Origin: Bactericera cockerelli
Lineage: Eukaryota > Arthropoda > Insecta > Hemiptera > Triozidae
Assembly (NCBI GenBank): GCA_024516035.1
Contig: CM044966.1
Span: 16,500,480-16,564,479 of the forward strand
DNA length: 64,000 nt
Direction: 5' to 3'
In this document: piece after piece, positions 63,299-64,000 of the stretch
How the letters are laid out: every line of letters starts with the position of its first letter
Numbering within the stretch: the first letter of the stretch is position 1
The notes under the pieces: generated by a model
The model's database searches: none
The model's input: the letters and a program-made list of their open reading frames with translations, nothing else
What the model was told of the DNA's origin: nothing
Made by a program: the position numbers and the translations under genes

Positions 63299-63700
63299 GT
63301 TTCTTCGTTTTTTTCCACGGTATCAAATGCGTATTTTCACATAGTATGCCCTTAACTGTACCAAAAAGTATGGCATATTTCGACATAGTATATGTCCTTA
63401 ACGAACCAAAAACTATGGCGTATTTTTCCACGATATGCCCTCAACTGAATCAAAAACTATGAAGTATTTTGTCACAATATGCCCCTAACTACACCAAAAA
63501 GTATGGTATATTTTCCACAATATGCCCTTAACGGTACAAAAAGTAATATTTTTCCACGATAATTATAACAATAAACGAACCCAAAAGTATGGCGTATTTT
63601 CTCACGATATGCCCTTAACTGTACCAAAATGTATGTCGTATTTTACCACGAATATTGCATATTTTCCCATAATATGACCTTAACTGAATCAAGCAGTATG
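63299..63700. repeat. 43-48-bp degenerate minisatellite, ~8 units
   Basis: Unit CACGATATGCCCTTAACTGT + ACCAAAAAGTATGGCGTATTTT; starts near 63345, 63388, 63435, 63479, 63522, 63609 and 63673. Frames through it are incidental. Confidence 0.9.
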
Positions 63701-64000
63701 GCGAAGGTATTTTATGTATGTGTACCTAAATACGGTCTTACTTATGTATACCTTATAGATGAGTTGGAATGTAGGTAGCATCAGATAGGTAGCCGACTCA
63801 AATAATGAACAATACCGTTCCAGAAAATCTCATTCAACAAGAAGAAGATGCCTAGAATCCAGAGTATTATTACTCTTTGTGATAAACAAGTATTACTATT
63901 AATATTATTATTACTCTGTGATATACATATAAGTATTACTATTACTACCTATTATTTATTACTACTACTATACTTCTACTACAAATAGTATCAGTTTAGA
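63701..64000. other. unassigned; TATTACTA-rich end
   Basis: GTGATA(A/T)ACA...AGTATTACTATTA words from 63870 to the window end. No gene. Confidence 0.4.

Overview
This window looks like non-coding, repeat-dominated, AT-rich nuclear DNA from an animal, most likely an invertebrate and plausibly an arthropod. The reasons are the dense Pol III-derived SINEs, Helitrons, TA-flanked palindromic MITEs, hammerhead-bearing repeats, long (GA)n/(CT)n tracts, and the absence of any long intact ORF, operon or bacterial signal. The species cannot be fixed from sequence alone. I see no intact host protein-coding gene. The protein-like segments are all decayed: a Helitron Pif1-type helicase, a zinc-finger/transposon-type gene in two pieces, and a possible LINE tail.

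Repeat names below are local to this window. SINE-A (~205 bp), SINE-B (~205 bp), SINE-C (~260-340 bp), SINE-D (~300 bp), SINE-E (~150 bp), SINE-F and SINE-J (~300 bp) have tRNA-like heads with A/B-box-like motifs. 5S-SINE-H has a 5S rRNA-like head but shares its central and 3' domain with SINE-C. Element I (~210 bp) starts with a long covarying hairpin and ends in an AATAAA-type tail. Element L carries a variable number of 38-bp repeats. Element K carries 82-bp repeats. Element M is a degenerate interspersed repeat whose ends carry a TTCTAATATTAGAA-type palindrome.

Layout. 1-12 kb: K, D, B, C, A and I insertions nested in one another, an 864-bp palindromic MITE (6347-7210), and a hammerhead-ribozyme-like motif (10892-10948). 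12-25 kb: M, GA minisatellite, H, a small foldback MITE, L, E, I, a hAT-type element with 8-bp target duplication (17316-17698), and several minisatellites. 25.4-28.4 kb: a near-perfect 2.56-kb palindrome followed by a third, forward copy of part of its arm. 28-34 kb: L, B, E, A, C and a possible LINE remnant. 34.46-37.87 kb: a degenerate Helitron with helicase remnants and a ~1.2-kb internal tandem array, followed by two short Helitrons with matching ends. 41-46 kb: a decayed second hammerhead, a GA tract, and a 2.2-kb palindromic element. 46-52 kb: a young SINE-J copy, an unexplained degenerate field, the two zinc-finger/transposon-type pseudogene pieces and a hAT remnant. 52-64 kb: a 45-bp tandem array, CT tracts, many SINEs, a second SINE-J copy and two more TA-flanked MITEs.

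The regions do not form a pathway. They are a record of mobile-element activity: SINEs inside SINEs, SINEs inside Helitrons and MITEs, and satellites split by insertions. The most notable signals are the hammerhead pair with compensatory stem II changes, the covarying hairpin of element I, the inverted triplication at 25-28 kb, the Helitron family with A|TC...CTAG|T boundaries, and the exchange of 5S and tRNA heads on one SINE body.
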